This document shows, piece after piece, positions 35,210 through 46,337 of a stretch of DNA of 64,000 bases; within the stretch, counting starts at the first letter, position 1, and each line of letters opens with the position of its first letter. Under the pieces are notes generated by a model. It saw nothing but the letters and a program-made list of their open reading frames with translations. It ran no database searches and was not told where the DNA came from. A program made the position numbers and the translations under genes. Source of the DNA: Stenotrophomonas daejeonensis (lineage in GTDB: Bacteria > Pseudomonadota > Gammaproteobacteria > Xanthomonadales > Xanthomonadaceae); contig NZ_LDJP01000012.1 in the NCBI RefSeq assembly GCF_001431505.1, forward strand, positions 1 to 64,000, given 5' to 3'.

Positions 35210-36114
35210 GCCAAGCGCTCGGCACGGAACCGGTGCGGCGTGCCCAGCGCAGCCGGCGCCGCGGCCAGCACGTCGAACTCCTCCACGCCCTGCGCCAGCG
35301 TCGCCTCCAGCGCGGCATGCACGCCGGCGATGGCGCGGCCCACGGCATCAGCGAACGCATGGCCCTTGAGCAGGAAGGCGACCAGCAGCGACATCAGCAC
35401 GTCGCCGGTGCCGGCCACGTCCACCGGCAGGTGCGGCGAGGTCCAGCGCCAGACTTCATCGCGGCCAATCGCCAGCGTCACCAGTTCGCCGGGATCGCCG
35501 GACACCGAATGCGCGATCACCCACTGCGGGCCGCGTTCGAGCAGCCTGCGCGAAGCGGCGATGGCGTCGTCCTGTTCCAGCGCCGGCATGCCGGTGAGCC
35601 GGCCCAGCTCGAAGGCGTTGGGCGTCACCAGCCACGCATGCGGCAACAGCCGCTCGGCGAAGATCGCTTCCAGCCCCGGTTCGACGTAGGGGCCGGTATG
35701 GGTGTCGCCGATCACCGGATCGAGGCAATAGCGCAGGCCCGGGCAGGACGGCAGCGTCGCGTCCAGCCAATCGGCAAATGCCGTGCCGTTGGCGACGCTG
35801 CCGAAATAGCCGGAAACCAGTGCCCCGGCGCGCTGCGGCAGGCCGCGCTCGCTGGCGCCCAGCAGCAGATCGGCGAACCAGTCGGCCGGCAGCACGCGCC
35901 CGCGCAGGGTGTCGTAGAACGGCGCATTGCTCAGCAGGGTGGTGGGGATTTCCGCCACCCGCATGCCCAGCGCGCGCAGCGGCGGCACCGCCGCGCTGTT
36001 GCCGGCGTGGCCGTAGACCAGCTGCGACTGCACGGAAATCACGTCCACCGGCGACGGCCCCTCGGGCCGCTGCCGACGACCGTGCACGAGGTGGCTGTGG
36101 TCGATATCGTTCAT
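35206..36114 (-). CDS. pdxY: Pyridoxal kinase, PdxY type
   Basis: Phosphorylates pyridoxal to pyridoxal 5'-phosphate in the salvage pathway (302 residues). The conserved start is VDVISVQSQLVYGHAGNSAAVP, with the ATP/substrate motif DVAGTGDVLMSLLVAF near 230-245 and LDPVIGDTHTG in the middle. A family member normally has about 285 residues; the first 24 (MNDIDHSHLVHGRR onward) are extra, so the true start may be further inside. It overlaps tyrA by 4 bases. Confidence 0.9.
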   Translation of the reverse strand: MNDIDHSHLVHGRRQRPEGPSPVDVISVQSQLVYGHAGNSAAVPPLRALGMRVAEIPTTLLSNAPFYDTLRGRVLPADWFADLLLGASERGLPQRAGALVSGYFGSVANGTAFADWLDATLPSCPGLRYCLDPVIGDTHTGPYVEPGLEAIFAERLLPHAWLVTPNAFELGRLTGMPALEQDDAIAASRRLLERGPQWVIAHSVSGDPGELVTLAIGRDEVWRWTSPHLPVDVAGTGDVLMSLLVAFLLKGHAFADAVGRAIAGVHAALEATLAQGVEEFDVLAAAPAALGTPHRFRAERLA

Positions 36115-36204
36115 CGCCGCATTTTACGCCCGCGGCAACGGCGACCGGCTGCATGGATGCGCGCGCAACCAATGCGGGGACGACGAACTGCAAGAGCACA
36201 CCTT

Positions 36205-36237
36205 GGCTTTCCCCTTCTCCCCTCGGGAGAAGGGCTC
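36205..36237 (-). repeat. C/T-rich palindrome downstream of dnaJ
   Basis: CCTTCTCCC and GGGAGAAGG form a 9-base stem right after the dnaJ stop. It belongs to the C/T-rich intergenic repeats and might act as a weak terminator on the minus strand. Nothing else is seen in the pdxY-dnaJ gap. Confidence 0.45.
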
Positions 36238-37371
36238 TCAGGACGAGGTCATCCGGTCCCAGAAGCCCTTGACGCCATCGATGAAGGTGGCCGACTTGGG
36301 CGAATGCTTGCGCGCTTCCTCGCCGGCGAAGGTGGCCTCGAACTGCTCCAGCAGCTTGCGCTGCTCGGCGGTCAGGTTCACCGGGGTTTCCACAAGGATG
36401 CGGCAGTACAGGTCGCCCTCGGTACGGCTGCGCACCGACTTGACGCCCTTGCCGCGCAGGCGGAACAGCTTGCCGGTCTGCGTTTCGGCGGGCACGCGGA
36501 TTTCCGCCTCACCGCCGAGCGTGGCCACGCGCACGGTATCGCCCAGCGCCGCCTGCGAGATGCGGATCGGCACCTCGCAATGCAGGTCGTCGCCGTCGCG
36601 GGTGAAGATCGGGTGCTCGCGCACGCGCACTTCCACGTACAGGTCGCCCGGCGGCGTGCCCGGCGGGCCGGCCTCGCCCTCGCCCTGCAGGCGGATGCGG
36701 TCGCCGCTGTCCACGCCGGCCGGCACCTTGACCGACAGCACCTTGTCTTCCTCGACACGGCCGTTGCCGTGGCAGGTCTTGCACGGCCTGGCGATGATCT
36801 GCCCGCGCCCGCCACAGTTGTGGCAGGCCTGCTGCATGGCGAAGATGCCGCGCTGCATGCGTATCTGGCCGCGGCCGCCGCAGACGTTGCAGGTTTCCAC
36901 CTTGCCGTCTTCCGAACCACTGCCGTTGCAGTCGCCGCACTCGGCCAGGGTCGGGATCTCGATGCGGCGCTCGACGCCGGCCACCGCTTCTTCCAGGTCC
37001 AGCTCCATCACGTAGCCGATGTCGGCGCCGCGACGCGGCTGGCGCGCGCCGCCACCGCCGAAGATGTTGCCGAAGATGTTGCCGAAGATGTCGCCGAAGA
37101 TGTCGTTCATGTCCGGGCCGCCGGCACCGCCGCCGCCCATGCCGTGCTCGAACGCGGCATGGCCGTGGGCGTCGTACATGCGCCGCTTGTTGCCGTCGGA
37201 CAGCACTTCGTAGGCTTCCTTGCACTCCTTGAAGGAGGCTTCGGCGGCCGCGTCGCCCGGGTTGCGGTCCGGGTGGAACTTCATCGCGCAGCGGCGGTAG
37301 GCCTTCTTCAGCTCATCGTCGCCGGCGTCGCGGGCCACGCCCAGGACTTCGTAGTAATCGCGCTTGCTCAT
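36238..37371 (-). CDS. dnaJ: Chaperone DnaJ
   Basis: Hsp40 co-chaperone that stimulates DnaK (377 residues). The J domain has the HPD motif in [10 protein letters not shown]; the Gly/Phe linker is followed by four CxxCxGxG zinc motifs ([32 protein letters not shown]) and the C-terminal substrate domains. The linker contains an unusual run [17 protein letters not shown] encoded by four 12-base tandem repeats (37058-37105). It is the last gene of grpE-dnaK-dnaJ. Confidence 0.96.
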   Translation of the reverse strand: MSKRDYYEVLGVARDAGDDELKKAYRRCAMKFHPDRNPGDAAAEASFKECKEAYEVLSDGNKRRMYDAHGHAAFEHGMGGGGAGGPDMNDIFGDIFGNIFGNIFGGGGARQPRRGADIGYVMELDLEEAVAGVERRIEIPTLAECGDCNGSGSEDGKVETCNVCGGRGQIRMQRGIFAMQQACHNCGGRGQIIARPCKTCHGNGRVEEDKVLSVKVPAGVDSGDRIRLQGEGEAGPPGTPPGDLYVEVRVREHPIFTRDGDDLHCEVPIRISQAALGDTVRVATLGGEAEIRVPAETQTGKLFRLRGKGVKSVRSRTEGDLYCRILVETPVNLTAEQRKLLEQFEATFAGEEARKHSPKSATFIDGVKGFWDRMTSS

Positions 37372-37377
37372 GCTTTA

Positions 37378-37496
37378 CCTCTCCCTCCCCCTCCAGGGAG
37401 GGCTGGGGTGCGGGTTGGCTACAAGACAAGGGTCCGGGGCCGCATGGCAACCCCGAACCCTCACCCCACCCCCCTCCCGCCGGGAGAGGGGCAATG
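37378..37496 (-). repeat. C/T-rich repeat pair between dnaK and dnaJ
   Basis: CTCCCTCCCCCTCCAGGGAG on the left and CCACCCCCCTCCCGCCGGGA on the right flank a short centre. The whole dnaK-dnaJ gap is made of this element. No sigma-32-like box is seen in it, so dnaJ probably depends on read-through from dnaK. Confidence 0.45.
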
Positions 37497-37500
37497 GACG

Positions 37501-39429
<1,929 letters not shown>

Positions 39430-39484
39430 TGCCGGTTTCCTCTGGAATTCAATCTGGGGGGCGGCCACGCCGCCGATGTGGGTG

Positions 39485-39512
39485 ATGTAAGGACGCCCCG
39501 CGGGCTTTCAAG
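39485..39512 (-). promoter_or_regulatory. Sigma-32-like promoter of dnaK
   Basis: On the minus strand CTTGAAA (39512-39506) is followed after 13 bases by CCTTACAT (39492-39485). This fits the heat-shock consensus CTTGAAA-N13-CCCCATnT at most positions. Confidence 0.6.
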
Positions 39513-39560
39513 GGAGGACGGCCGGGCATTGCCCCGGGAATCGCCTTCCCCGCCCCGCCG

Positions 39561-40076
39561 TCAGTCGTACTTCGCCACCACCACCAGCGCCGGCCGCAGC
39601 AGGCGCTCGTTGAGCAGGTAGCCCTTCTGGAACACCGTCACCACCGTGCCCGGGGCCACGCCCGCCGGGGCATCGACCTGGCTGATGGCCTGGTGGTGCT
39701 CAGGGTTGAACGGCTGGCTGGTCGGGTCCAGCAGGGTCAGGCCGTTGTCGCCGGCCACTTTCAGCAGTTGCTTGTAGGTCAGCTCCAGCCCTTCGCGCAG
39801 CGGGCTGGGTTCGTTGCCGGCCGCGGCCAGCCCCGCATCGAGGCTGTCGAACACCGGCAGCAGGTCGCCCAGCAGTTTTTCGTTGGCGAACCTGCGGGCC
39901 TGCTCGACGTCGCGCACCAGCCGCTTGCGCTGGTTCTCAAGGTCGGCGCGCTCGCGCAGCGATTCGCCCTTGAGCTGCTCGATCTCGGCCTGCAGGGCCT
40001 GGACCTGCGCCTCGTGCTGTCCGGCGACATCTTCGGCACCGGGCATGGTCTCGAATTCGGGGTGGTCTTGGTTCAT
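39561..40076 (-). CDS. grpE: Nucleotide exchange factor GrpE
   Basis: Releases ADP from DnaK (171 residues). The long N-terminal coiled coil runs from [17 protein letters not shown] to about residue 90, and the C-terminal beta domain has the family end [27 protein letters not shown]. The ATG at 40076 follows AGGAAACAGGAA. No hrcA gene sits upstream; recN follows divergently. Confidence 0.95.
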   Translation of the reverse strand: MNQDHPEFETMPGAEDVAGQHEAQVQALQAEIEQLKGESLRERADLENQRKRLVRDVEQARRFANEKLLGDLLPVFDSLDAGLAAAGNEPSPLREGLELTYKQLLKVAGDNGLTLLDPTSQPFNPEHHQAISQVDAPAGVAPGTVVTVFQKGYLLNERLLRPALVVVAKYD

Positions 40077-40118
40077 TTCCTGTTTCCTGGCGGTCGTTCT
40101 GCCGCCCACCCGGCCTCG

Positions 40119-40145
40119 TATGTGGGCGCTGCCGCCGCTTTCAAG
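40119..40145 (-). promoter_or_regulatory. Sigma-32-like promoter of grpE
   Basis: On the minus strand CTTGAAA (40145-40139) is followed after 12 bases by CCCACATA (40126-40119), a good heat-shock promoter. Transcription would begin about 35 bases before the grpE ATG. No CIRCE inverted repeat is present. Confidence 0.7.
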
Positions 40146-40242
40146 GCCGGCGCAGCCGGTGAGACGGGCGCCGGCCACCCTGCGCCGCATTGACCTGCCG
40201 CATGCGCATGCTAGTTTTGCGCGGCCCCATTCCCTGCCCGCC

Positions 40243-41907
40243 ATGCTCAGACATCTTTCGATCAAGGATTTTGCCGTCGTCCGCGCCACCGAACTGGAAT
40301 TCGGGCCGGGCATGACCGTGGTTTCCGGCGAAACCGGCGCCGGCAAGTCGCTGATGGTCGACGCGCTGGGCTATCTGTCCGGGCTGCGCGCCGACAGCGG
40401 CGTGGTCCGCCACGGCGCCGGCCGCGCCGAGTTGTCGGCCGAGTTCGACCTGGCCGACGACGCCCCGGCGCGGCAATGGCTGCGCGACAACGAGCTGGAC
40501 GACGACGCGCAATGCCAGCTGCGCCGGGTGATCCGCGCCGATGGCGGCTCGCGCGCCTTCATCAACGGCCGCCCGGTGCCGGTGTCGCAGCTGTCGGAAC
40601 TGGCCGCGTTCCTGGTCGAGATCCACGGCCAGCACGAGCAGCAGGCATTGCTCTCGCGCCCCAGCCAGTTGGCCCTGCTCGACGCCTATGCCCGCAACGA
40701 TGCCGAACGCGCCGCCGTGCGCGCCGCCGCCGGCCGCTGGCAGGCGCTGGTGGACGAGCGCGAGGCGCTGTCGCAGCAGGGCGACGTCTCCGACCGCCTC
40801 GGCTTCCTCGCCCACCAGCTCGGCGAGCTGCAGCGCGAGGAACTGGAACCGGCGGCGGTGGCGGCGCTGGCCGCCAGCCACCGCCGGCAGGCGCATTCGG
40901 CCGCATTGATCGAGGCCTGCCAGTTGGCCGGCAGCACCCTCAACGGCGACGACGGCCCGTCGCTGCTCGGCCTGCTGCAGCAGGTGCGGCACGAGCTGTC
41001 GCGGGTCAGCCAGCACGACGCACGGCTGGGCGAGATCGACGCCATGCTCGACGCCGCCGGCATCCAGCTGCACGAAGCCCTGGCGCAACTGGACCGCGTG
41101 CAGGACGACCTGGACAGCGACCCGGACGCCTTCGAGGACATCGAGCGCCGCCTCGGCCGCCTGCACGACCTGGCCCGCAAGCACCGCGTGCCGATGGAGG
41201 AGCTGGCCGCCACCCGCGACCGCCTCGATGCCGAAATGGAACAGCTGCGCGGCGCCGACGAGCGCCTGTCGCGGCTGGCCGGCGAGATCGACGCCGCCGC
41301 CGCGCACTGGCAGGCGCAGGCGGCGCTGCTCAGCGCCAGCCGCGGCGCGGCGGCCAAGGCGCTGTCGGCCACCACCACCGCGCTGATCGGCGAACTGGGC
41401 ATGGGCGGCGGCCAATTCCTGATCGAACTGGAGCCCCAGGCCCAGCCGCGGCCGGACCCCAACGGCGCCGAGCGTGCCGAGTTCCTCGTCGCCGCCAACG
41501 CCGGCCAGCCACCCCGCGCCCTGCGCAAGGTCGCCTCCGGCGGCGAGCTGTCGCGCATCTCGCTGGCCATCGAGGTCGCCGCACTCGGGCTGGACGCGGT
41601 GCCGACGATGGTGTTCGACGAAGTGGATTCCGGCATCGGCGGCGCGGTGGCCGACATCGTCGGCGGCAAGCTGCGCGCGCTCGGCGAGCGCCGGCAGGTG
41701 CTGTGCGTGACCCACCTGCCGCAGGTCGCGGCCAAGGGCCACGCCCATTACCGGGTCAGCAAGGCGCCGGTGGAAGGCATGACCCAGAGCGCGGTGGAAC
41801 TGCTCGACGGCAAGGGCCGCGAGGAGGAGCTGGCGCGCATGCTCGGCGGCGCCGAGGTCAGCAAAGAGGCGCGGGCGGCCGCGCGCAAGCTGCTGGCGGA
41901 AGCCTGA
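40243..41907 (+). CDS. recN: DNA repair protein RecN
   Basis: SMC-like ATPase of double-strand-break repair (554 residues). Walker A is SGETGAGKS (28-36), the Q-loop region has [13 protein letters not shown], a helical coiled-coil insertion covers about 160-370, and the C-terminal half brings the signature [15 protein letters not shown] and Walker [14 protein letters not shown]. The ATG at 40243 begins [13 protein letters not shown], the normal family start. Divergent from grpE over 166 bases. Confidence 0.95.
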   Translation: MLRHLSIKDFAVVRATELEFGPGMTVVSGETGAGKSLMVDALGYLSGLRADSGVVRHGAGRAELSAEFDLADDAPARQWLRDNELDDDAQCQLRRVIRADGGSRAFINGRPVPVSQLSELAAFLVEIHGQHEQQALLSRPSQLALLDAYARNDAERAAVRAAAGRWQALVDEREALSQQGDVSDRLGFLAHQLGELQREELEPAAVAALAASHRRQAHSAALIEACQLAGSTLNGDDGPSLLGLLQQVRHELSRVSQHDARLGEIDAMLDAAGIQLHEALAQLDRVQDDLDSDPDAFEDIERRLGRLHDLARKHRVPMEELAATRDRLDAEMEQLRGADERLSRLAGEIDAAAAHWQAQAALLSASRGAAAKALSATTTALIGELGMGGGQFLIELEPQAQPRPDPNGAERAEFLVAANAGQPPRALRKVASGGELSRISLAIEVAALGLDAVPTMVFDEVDSGIGGAVADIVGGKLRALGERRQVLCVTHLPQVAAKGHAHYRVSKAPVEGMTQSAVELLDGKGREEELARMLGGAEVSKEARAAARKLLAEA

Positions 41908-42156
41908 GAACCAAAGACCCTCTCCCTTTGGGGCTTCACCGCAAGGCTTGCGCGCCACTGGCGCGCTTGCGGTGTAGCGCCCATGCCGCAGGCATGGGCC
42001 GGGGCGCGGAGCGGGGGTTGGGGCGAAGCCTCGCAATGTTCGATTGCCCGCGGCCTCACCCCTACCCTCATCCGCCCCTTCGGGGCACCGTCTCCCGGAG
42101 GGGGAAGGAGAAAAGGCCTCGGCACCGGCCCCTTCGCGGATTGAAACCGGTCTCCC
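41908..42156. repeat. Repeat-filled gap between recN and fur
   Basis: I see no gene. It contains the hairpins GCGCGCCACTGGCGCGC and GCCCATGCCGCAGGCATGGGC, followed by a C/T-rich element (about 42056-42113, CACCCCTACCCTCATCCGCC and TCTCCCGGAGGGGGAAGGAG) of the same kind as those near lpdA and dnaJ. Confidence 0.5.
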
Positions 42157-42187
42157 GAAAACGAAAACACCGGCGCGGGGCCGGTGT
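42157..42187 (-). terminator. Rho-independent terminator of fur
   Basis: On the minus strand ACACCGGC and GCCGGTGT form a perfect 8-base stem with a 5-base loop, followed by TTTTCGTTTTC. It lies just beyond the fur stop. Confidence 0.8.
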
Positions 42188-42209
42188 CGTCTTCGTCATG
42201 CAGGCAGGC

Positions 42210-42623
42210 TCACCGCCGCTTCTTGCGCACGTACAGCACCAGCGAGTGCTCTTCGAGCTCGTAGCCGTGGTCGGTGGCGATCTTCTTCTGCAGCTCCTCG
42301 ATCTCGCGGCTCTCGAATTCGATGATCTTGCCGGTGTCCACGTCGACCATGTGGTCGTGGTGGCCGCCGCGGTCCAGTTCGTAGACCGCCTGCCCGCCTT
42401 CGAAATTGTGCTTGAGCACCAGCCCGGCCGCTTCGAACTGGGTCAGCACGCGGTAGACCGTGGCCAAGCCGATCTCGTCGCCGCAATCGAGCAACTGGCG
42501 GTAGATGTCCTCGGCGGTGAGGTGGTGGTGCGGGGTGTTCTGCTCGAGCAGCGCCAGGATGCGCATCCGCGGATGCGTCACCTTCAGGCCGACTTTGCGC
42601 AGGTCATTGGATTCCATGGCCAT
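42210..42623 (-). CDS. fur: Ferric uptake regulator Fur
   Basis: Iron-responsive repressor (137 residues from this start). The winged helix has MESNDLRKVGLKVTHPRMRI and IYRQLLDCGDEIGLATVYRV; the metal sites HHHLTAEDIY and GGHHDHMVDVDTGKIIEF are intact. The CxxC pair found in E. coli Fur after HHDH is absent, as in some other Fur proteins. The ATG at 42623 or those at 42632 and 42617 could be the start; none has a strong ribosome site. It is divergent from bamE, a layout known as fur-omlA in xanthomonads. Confidence 0.93.
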   Translation of the reverse strand: MAMESNDLRKVGLKVTHPRMRILALLEQNTPHHHLTAEDIYRQLLDCGDEIGLATVYRVLTQFEAAGLVLKHNFEGGQAVYELDRGGHHDHMVDVDTGKIIEFESREIEELQKKIATDHGYELEEHSLVLYVRKKRR

Positions 42624-42722
42624 CGTGTTCATAGGCGGTTTAACGCCAGTTGCCTCCGGTCGGATCGCGCTGGGTGCCGGGGAGTGTATCATCGCCGGGA
42701 TTTCCCCAATCGCCTGTCCCTA
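42624..42722. promoter_or_regulatory. Shared promoter region of fur and bamE
   Basis: Only about 100 bases separate the two divergent genes. TATCAT (42687-42692) is a possible -10 box for bamE, and its complement side GATACACT could serve fur, so the promoters would overlap. No clear Fur box was seen. Confidence 0.4.
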
Positions 42723-43112
42723 ATGCGCAAGCTCCTGTTGATCGCCGTCGTCGCCCTGTCCACCACCGCCTGCGGCATCATCTACAAGCAGCCCATCTAC
42801 CAGGGCAACCTGATCCACGCCGAAGCCGTGGCGCAGTTGCAGGTGGGCCAGAGCAAGCAACAGGTCAATGCGCTGCTGGGCACGCCGTCCATCCCCGACC
42901 CGTTCCATGCCCAGCGCTGGGACTACACCTCCAGCCAGCGGACCAACCGCCTGGGCACGACCGAAATGAAGAACTTCACCGTGTTCTTCGAGAACGACCG
43001 GGTCACGCGCTGGGAAGGCGACTACTTCCCCAACCAGGACGCGGAGCTGGCCAGGAAGAGCGTGCGCCAGTTCGGCCGCAACCTCGCCAAGGACAAGAAG
43101 AAGGGCCGCTGA
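42723..43112 (+). CDS. bamE: Outer-membrane assembly lipoprotein BamE (OmlA)
   Basis: A lipoprotein of the BAM complex that inserts beta-barrel proteins in the outer membrane (129 residues). The lipobox is STTAC with Cys17. Family motifs are [33 protein letters not shown] and RWDYTSSQR. The basic tail ends KDKKKGR. It is convergent with rnfH. Confidence 0.95.
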   Translation: MRKLLLIAVVALSTTACGIIYKQPIYQGNLIHAEAVAQLQVGQSKQQVNALLGTPSIPDPFHAQRWDYTSSQRTNRLGTTEMKNFTVFFENDRVTRWEGDYFPNQDAELARKSVRQFGRNLAKDKKKGR

Positions 43113-43137
43113 GCCCGCACCGCACGGGCTTGAGGCC

Positions 43138-43395
43138 TCAATCGCCGCCGCGCGCCCGCCGGCGGCGATTTTCCTTGGGGTCGGCCAGCAACGGGCGCAG
43201 CAGCTCCACCCGGTCGCCCTCGCGCAATGCCTGCGTGGGCCGCGCCAGCACGCCATGCACGGCGGTGGCGACGGTTTCGCCGGCAACATCCAGTGCCGCC
43301 ATTTCCACCGCTTCGGCGACGCTGCAGCCTTCGGGCAATTCCAGCTCGCGCCGCAGGTAACGGTCCGGCCAGGCCAGCACCACCTCCACGCGCAC
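43138..43395 (-). CDS. rnfH: RnfH family ubiquitin-like protein
   Basis: An 85-residue beta-grasp protein of the RnfH/PasI (UPF0125) family. It begins [20 protein letters not shown] and contains the ubiquitin-like phrase [19 protein letters not shown], which is family-defining. It normally pairs with ratA, and here the two lie 3 bases apart. A role as an antitoxin has been proposed for relatives; it is not shown here. Confidence 0.92.
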   Translation of the reverse strand: MRVEVVLAWPDRYLRRELELPEGCSVAEAVEMAALDVAGETVATAVHGVLARPTQALREGDRVELLRPLLADPKENRRRRARGGD

Positions 43396-43398
43396 GGC

Positions 43399-43827
43399 TC
43401 AGCCCCCCTGCTCGGCCACGCGCACGAAATCGTTGACCATGCGGTCGGCCAGCCCCTGGAAACCCAGCGCCAACGCCGGCCCGAGCAGGCGCGAGGCCGG
43501 CTCGAATTCCAGCTCCAGGCTGACCTTGCAGGCGGCATCGGACAGCGGCAGGAACTGCCAGCGGCCATGCAGGCGCTTGAACGGGCCGTCCTTCAACTGC
43601 ATGTCGATGCTGGACGGGCGCTGCAATACGTTCTCGGTCATGAACCAGGTGCGGAACGAACCCAACCCCAGGTCCAGCCGTGCCACCAGCCGCTCCGGTC
43701 CCTCTTCCAGGATTTCCGCCTTGTCGCACCAGCGAAAACGCCGCGGGTAGGCGGCAACGTCATTGACCAGGTCGAACATGCGCGCGGCCGGTTGTTCGAC
43801 CAGGGCACTGCGGCGGATGGTAGGCAT
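43399..43827 (-). CDS. ratA: RatA/COQ10-like START-domain protein
   Basis: A 142-residue SRPBCC-fold protein of the RatA family, described as ribosome-association toxin in E. coli and related to coenzyme-Q-binding COQ10. The start [32 protein letters not shown] is typical, with [13 protein letters not shown] in the middle. The ATG at 43827 begins the family motif. It forms an operon with rnfH and lies divergent from smpB. Confidence 0.92.
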   Translation of the reverse strand: MPTIRRSALVEQPAARMFDLVNDVAAYPRRFRWCDKAEILEEGPERLVARLDLGLGSFRTWFMTENVLQRPSSIDMQLKDGPFKRLHGRWQFLPLSDAACKVSLELEFEPASRLLGPALALGFQGLADRMVNDFVRVAEQGG

Positions 43828-43878
43828 GCGGTTGCTGCTGGATGTCCTGAACGCCTCCGAATCGGAGACAATAAGCGA

Positions 43879-44382
43879 ATGAGCAAGAAACCCGGCAAGG
43901 ATAAAGCAAAGAAGGCGGTGGCCGACAAAACCATCGCGTTGAACAAGCGCGCGCGCCACGAATACCACCTGGAAGACCGGGTCGAGGCCGGGCTGGTGCT
44001 GCAGGGCTGGGAGGTCAAGGCCATCCGCGCCGGGCGCGGCAACATGACCGACGCCTACGCCTACGTGAAGGATGGCGAGATCTACCTGATCGGCGCACAG
44101 ATCACCCCGCTGATCCAGGCCTCCACCCACACCGTTCCCGAAGACCGCCGCCAGCGCAAACTGCTGCTGCACCGGCGCGAGATCGACAAGCTGATCGGCC
44201 GCGTCGAGCGCGACGGCTACACCCTGGTGCCCACCGCGATGTACTGGAGCAGAAACCGCATCAAGCTGGAAATCGCGCTGGCCAAGGGCAAGCAGGCCCA
44301 CGACAAGCGCGACGCCGCCAAGGACCGCGACTGGGCCCGCGAGAAGCAGCGCGCCCTGCGTGCGCACAACCGCGACGCGTGA
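43879..44382 (+). CDS. smpB: SsrA-binding protein SmpB
   Basis: Binds tmRNA for rescue of stalled ribosomes (167 residues). The motifs [31 protein letters not shown] and the basic tail are complete. I looked for the tmRNA gene in the following gap and did not find its tRNA-like ends. Confidence 0.96.
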   Translation: MSKKPGKDKAKKAVADKTIALNKRARHEYHLEDRVEAGLVLQGWEVKAIRAGRGNMTDAYAYVKDGEIYLIGAQITPLIQASTHTVPEDRRQRKLLLHRREIDKLIGRVERDGYTLVPTAMYWSRNRIKLEIALAKGKQAHDKRDAAKDRDWAREKQRALRAHNRDA

Positions 44383-44419
44383 CTCGGGAAAGCCCTGCAT
44401 GGGGCAGCACCGCGCACCC

Positions 44420-44490
44420 GTAGATGCGGGGCTTGCCCCGCATGGGGCTTCAATGGGAAAGCCCCCGCATGGGGCAAGCCCCATGCCTAC
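44420..44490 (+). repeat. REP pair downstream of smpB
   Basis: GTAGATGCGGGGCTTGCCCC and its stem complement at the left, then CGCATGGGGCAAGCCCCATG ending CCTAC. Confidence 0.85.
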
Positions 44491-44510
44491 GCGCTCAATC
44501 GACAAACTCC

Positions 44511-44550
44511 AAAAAAACAGCGGCGCGGTGGCCTGGGCCACCGCGCCGCT
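44511..44550 (-). terminator. Strong minus-strand terminator between smpB and fliC
   Basis: A perfect 15-base stem (44519-44533 with 44536-44550, GCGGCGCGGTGGCC type) has seven A residues on its left side. On the minus strand this reads as a hairpin followed by TGTTTTTTT, a strong rho-independent terminator. On the plus strand no T-run follows. No minus-strand gene is seen upstream of it. Confidence 0.7.
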
Positions 44551-44606
44551 TCCATATGGCGATACCACCCCCGAGGGAGCAGGCCGCGGGCGCATCAACT
44601 TCGCCC

Positions 44607-44633
44607 TAAAGCCGAACGACATGCTGCCGTTAT
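44607..44633 (+). promoter_or_regulatory. Sigma-28 (FliA) promoter of fliC
   Basis: TAAAGCCG, 11 bases, GCCGTTAT: a close match to the flagellar consensus TAAAGTTT-N11-GCCGATAA. The start point would be about 94 bases before the fliC ATG. Confidence 0.75.
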
Positions 44634-44733
44634 TGGTATCAGCAGCGGTGCTATGGCTCCTACACCCGCCCCACTGCACCCAGTACCGGTCAGGCGAACT
44701 GCCGGTTCCAACGCCAAATCAGGAATCCGAATC

Positions 44734-45930
44734 ATGGCACAAGTCATCAACACCAACATCATGTCGCTCAACGCTCAGCGCAACCTGAACACGAGCGGCA
44801 CCAGCCTGGCCACCACCATCCAGCGCCTTTCCTCGGGCATGCGCATCAACAGCGCCAAGGACGACGCCGCCGGCCTGGCCATCTCCGAGCGCTTCAGCAC
44901 CCAGATCCGCGGCCTGGACGTTGCCACCCGCAACGCCAACGACGGCATCTCGCTGGCGCAGACCGCCGAAGGCGCGATGGTCGAGATCGGCAACAACCTG
45001 CAGCGCATCCGCGAACTGGCGGTGCAGTCGTCCAACGCCACCAACTCGCAGAGCGACCGTGACGCGCTGAACGCCGAAGTCAACCAGCTGCTGTCGGAAA
45101 TCGACCGCGTCTCCAACCAGACCAGCTTCAACGGCACCAAGCTGCTGAACGGCGACTTCACCGGCGCCCTGTTCCAGGTCGGCGCCGACGCCGGCCAGAC
45201 CATCGGCATCAACAGCATCGTCGACTCGCGCATTTCGGAACTGGGCAAGGCCGGCTTTGCCGACGCCGCGACCGGCGCGGGCGTCACCGGCGCGTCCACC
45301 GCTTCGGGCACCATCAGCGGCATCACCGTCAACATCAGCGCCGGTGGCCAGGCCAAGGCGATCAAGCTGAACGACGTCAAGGTCGGCGACAACGACAGCG
45401 TCGCCGACATCCAGAAGAAGGTCGTCCAGGCGTTCAACGACAAGCTGGACCAGACCGGCCTGCACGCCGAAATCGACGGCAGCAACATCAAGTTGACCTC
45501 GCTCAAGGCCGGCCAGGACTTCACCAGCGTCACCGGCGCCTCCGTCACTGGCACCAACGCGACGGTGGACTTCTCGTCGTTCGCTGCCGCCACTGCCGCC
45601 GCCGGCGCCGACCAAGTGCATTTGGAGGACCTGGACATCTCCAGCTTCCAGGGAGCCCAGCGCGCGCTGGAAATCGTCGACAAGGCCCTGACCTCGGTGA
45701 ACAGCTCGCGCGCCGACATGGGTGCGATCCAGAACCGCTTCAGCTCCACCATCGCCAACCTGGCCACCACCTCGGAAAACCTGTCGGCCTCGCGCAGCCG
45801 CATCCGCGACACCGACTACGCCAAGGAAACGGCCGAACTGACCCGCACGCAGATCCTGCAGCAGGCCGGTACCGCCATGCTGGCCCAGGCCAACAGCGCC
45901 ACCCAGAACGTGCTCAGCCTGCTGGGCTGA
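44734..45930 (+). CDS. fliC: Flagellin FliC
   Basis: The filament protein (398 residues). The D0/D1 N-terminus ([20 protein letters not shown] to about 170) and C-terminus (about 300-398, ending [14 protein letters not shown]) are well conserved; the middle (about 175-300), which is Ala/Thr/Ser-rich, is the variable surface part and offers many Ser and Thr residues for O-linked modification. There are no cysteines. The ribosome site AGGAATCCGAATC precedes the ATG. It is transcribed from a sigma-28-like promoter and ended by a strong terminator, so it is a single-gene unit. Confidence 0.97.
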   Translation: MAQVINTNIMSLNAQRNLNTSGTSLATTIQRLSSGMRINSAKDDAAGLAISERFSTQIRGLDVATRNANDGISLAQTAEGAMVEIGNNLQRIRELAVQSSNATNSQSDRDALNAEVNQLLSEIDRVSNQTSFNGTKLLNGDFTGALFQVGADAGQTIGINSIVDSRISELGKAGFADAATGAGVTGASTASGTISGITVNISAGGQAKAIKLNDVKVGDNDSVADIQKKVVQAFNDKLDQTGLHAEIDGSNIKLTSLKAGQDFTSVTGASVTGTNATVDFSSFAAATAAAGADQVHLEDLDISSFQGAQRALEIVDKALTSVNSSRADMGAIQNRFSSTIANLATTSENLSASRSRIRDTDYAKETAELTRTQILQQAGTAMLAQANSATQNVLSLLG

Positions 45931-45952
45931 TCCCGGGCTGCACCGCAACAAG

Positions 45953-45981
45953 AAGGGCCCTGCCGCAAGGCAGGGCCTTTT
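45953..45981 (+). terminator. Terminator of fliC
   Basis: AAGGGCCCTGCC and GGCAGGGCCTT pair over about 12 bases around GCAA, followed by TTTTGC, 22 bases after the fliC stop. Confidence 0.85.
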
Positions 45982-46009
45982 GCATTATGGATATGGAACG
46001 GGACCGCGC

Positions 46010-46079
46010 GTAGATGCGGGGCTTGCCCCGCATGGAGCTTTACCGGGAAGGCCCCGTGCCGGGCAAGCCCGGCACCTGC
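46010..46079 (+). repeat. REP pair between fliC and fliD, first
   Basis: GTAGATGCGGGGCTTGCCCC and its stem complement, then GTGCCGGGCAAGCCCGGCAC ending CTGC. Nearly the same as 5161-5230. Confidence 0.85.
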
Positions 46080-46103
46080 GCAGGGACACCGCTCTTGCAG
46101 CAG

Positions 46104-46174
46104 GTAGGTCGGGGCTACGCCCCCGTCGCACGGAATATCGGGACACGAACGTCGGGGACGTAGCCCCGACCTAC
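46104..46174 (+). repeat. REP pair between fliC and fliD, second
   Basis: GTAGGTCGGGGCTACGCCCC at the left mirrors GGGGACGTAGCCCCGACCTAC at the right, a third stem family. Between the two REP pairs and the fliD promoter the 407-base gap holds no gene. Confidence 0.85.
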
Positions 46175-46264
46175 TCCCTCGACATGGCCTGGATGCGGCA
46201 CCTGCCGGCGAGCCCGGGGATGGCACGGAACATGCATCCAAACCGGGGATCACGCGCAACGCGC

Positions 46265-46291
46265 TAAAGTCGCCGCGACGCCTGCCGATAT
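46265..46291 (+). promoter_or_regulatory. Sigma-28 (FliA) promoter of fliD
   Basis: TAAAGTCG, 11 bases, GCCGATAT: a near-perfect flagellar promoter, 46 bases before the fliD ATG. Confidence 0.8.
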
Positions 46292-46337
46292 CCGGAGGTG
46301 TCCCTACAGGCATCTCCTTGCCACCGAAGGAATCCAC

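Noticed and set aside
40077-40242. hrcA or a CIRCE element upstream of grpE
   Set aside because: The 166-base gap is too short for the gene and no TTAGCACTC-type inverted repeat is present.
44383-44733. tmRNA (ssrA) gene next to smpB
   Set aside because: The gap has REP and terminator hairpins but no tRNA-like acceptor stem ends, no CCA end and no tag frame.
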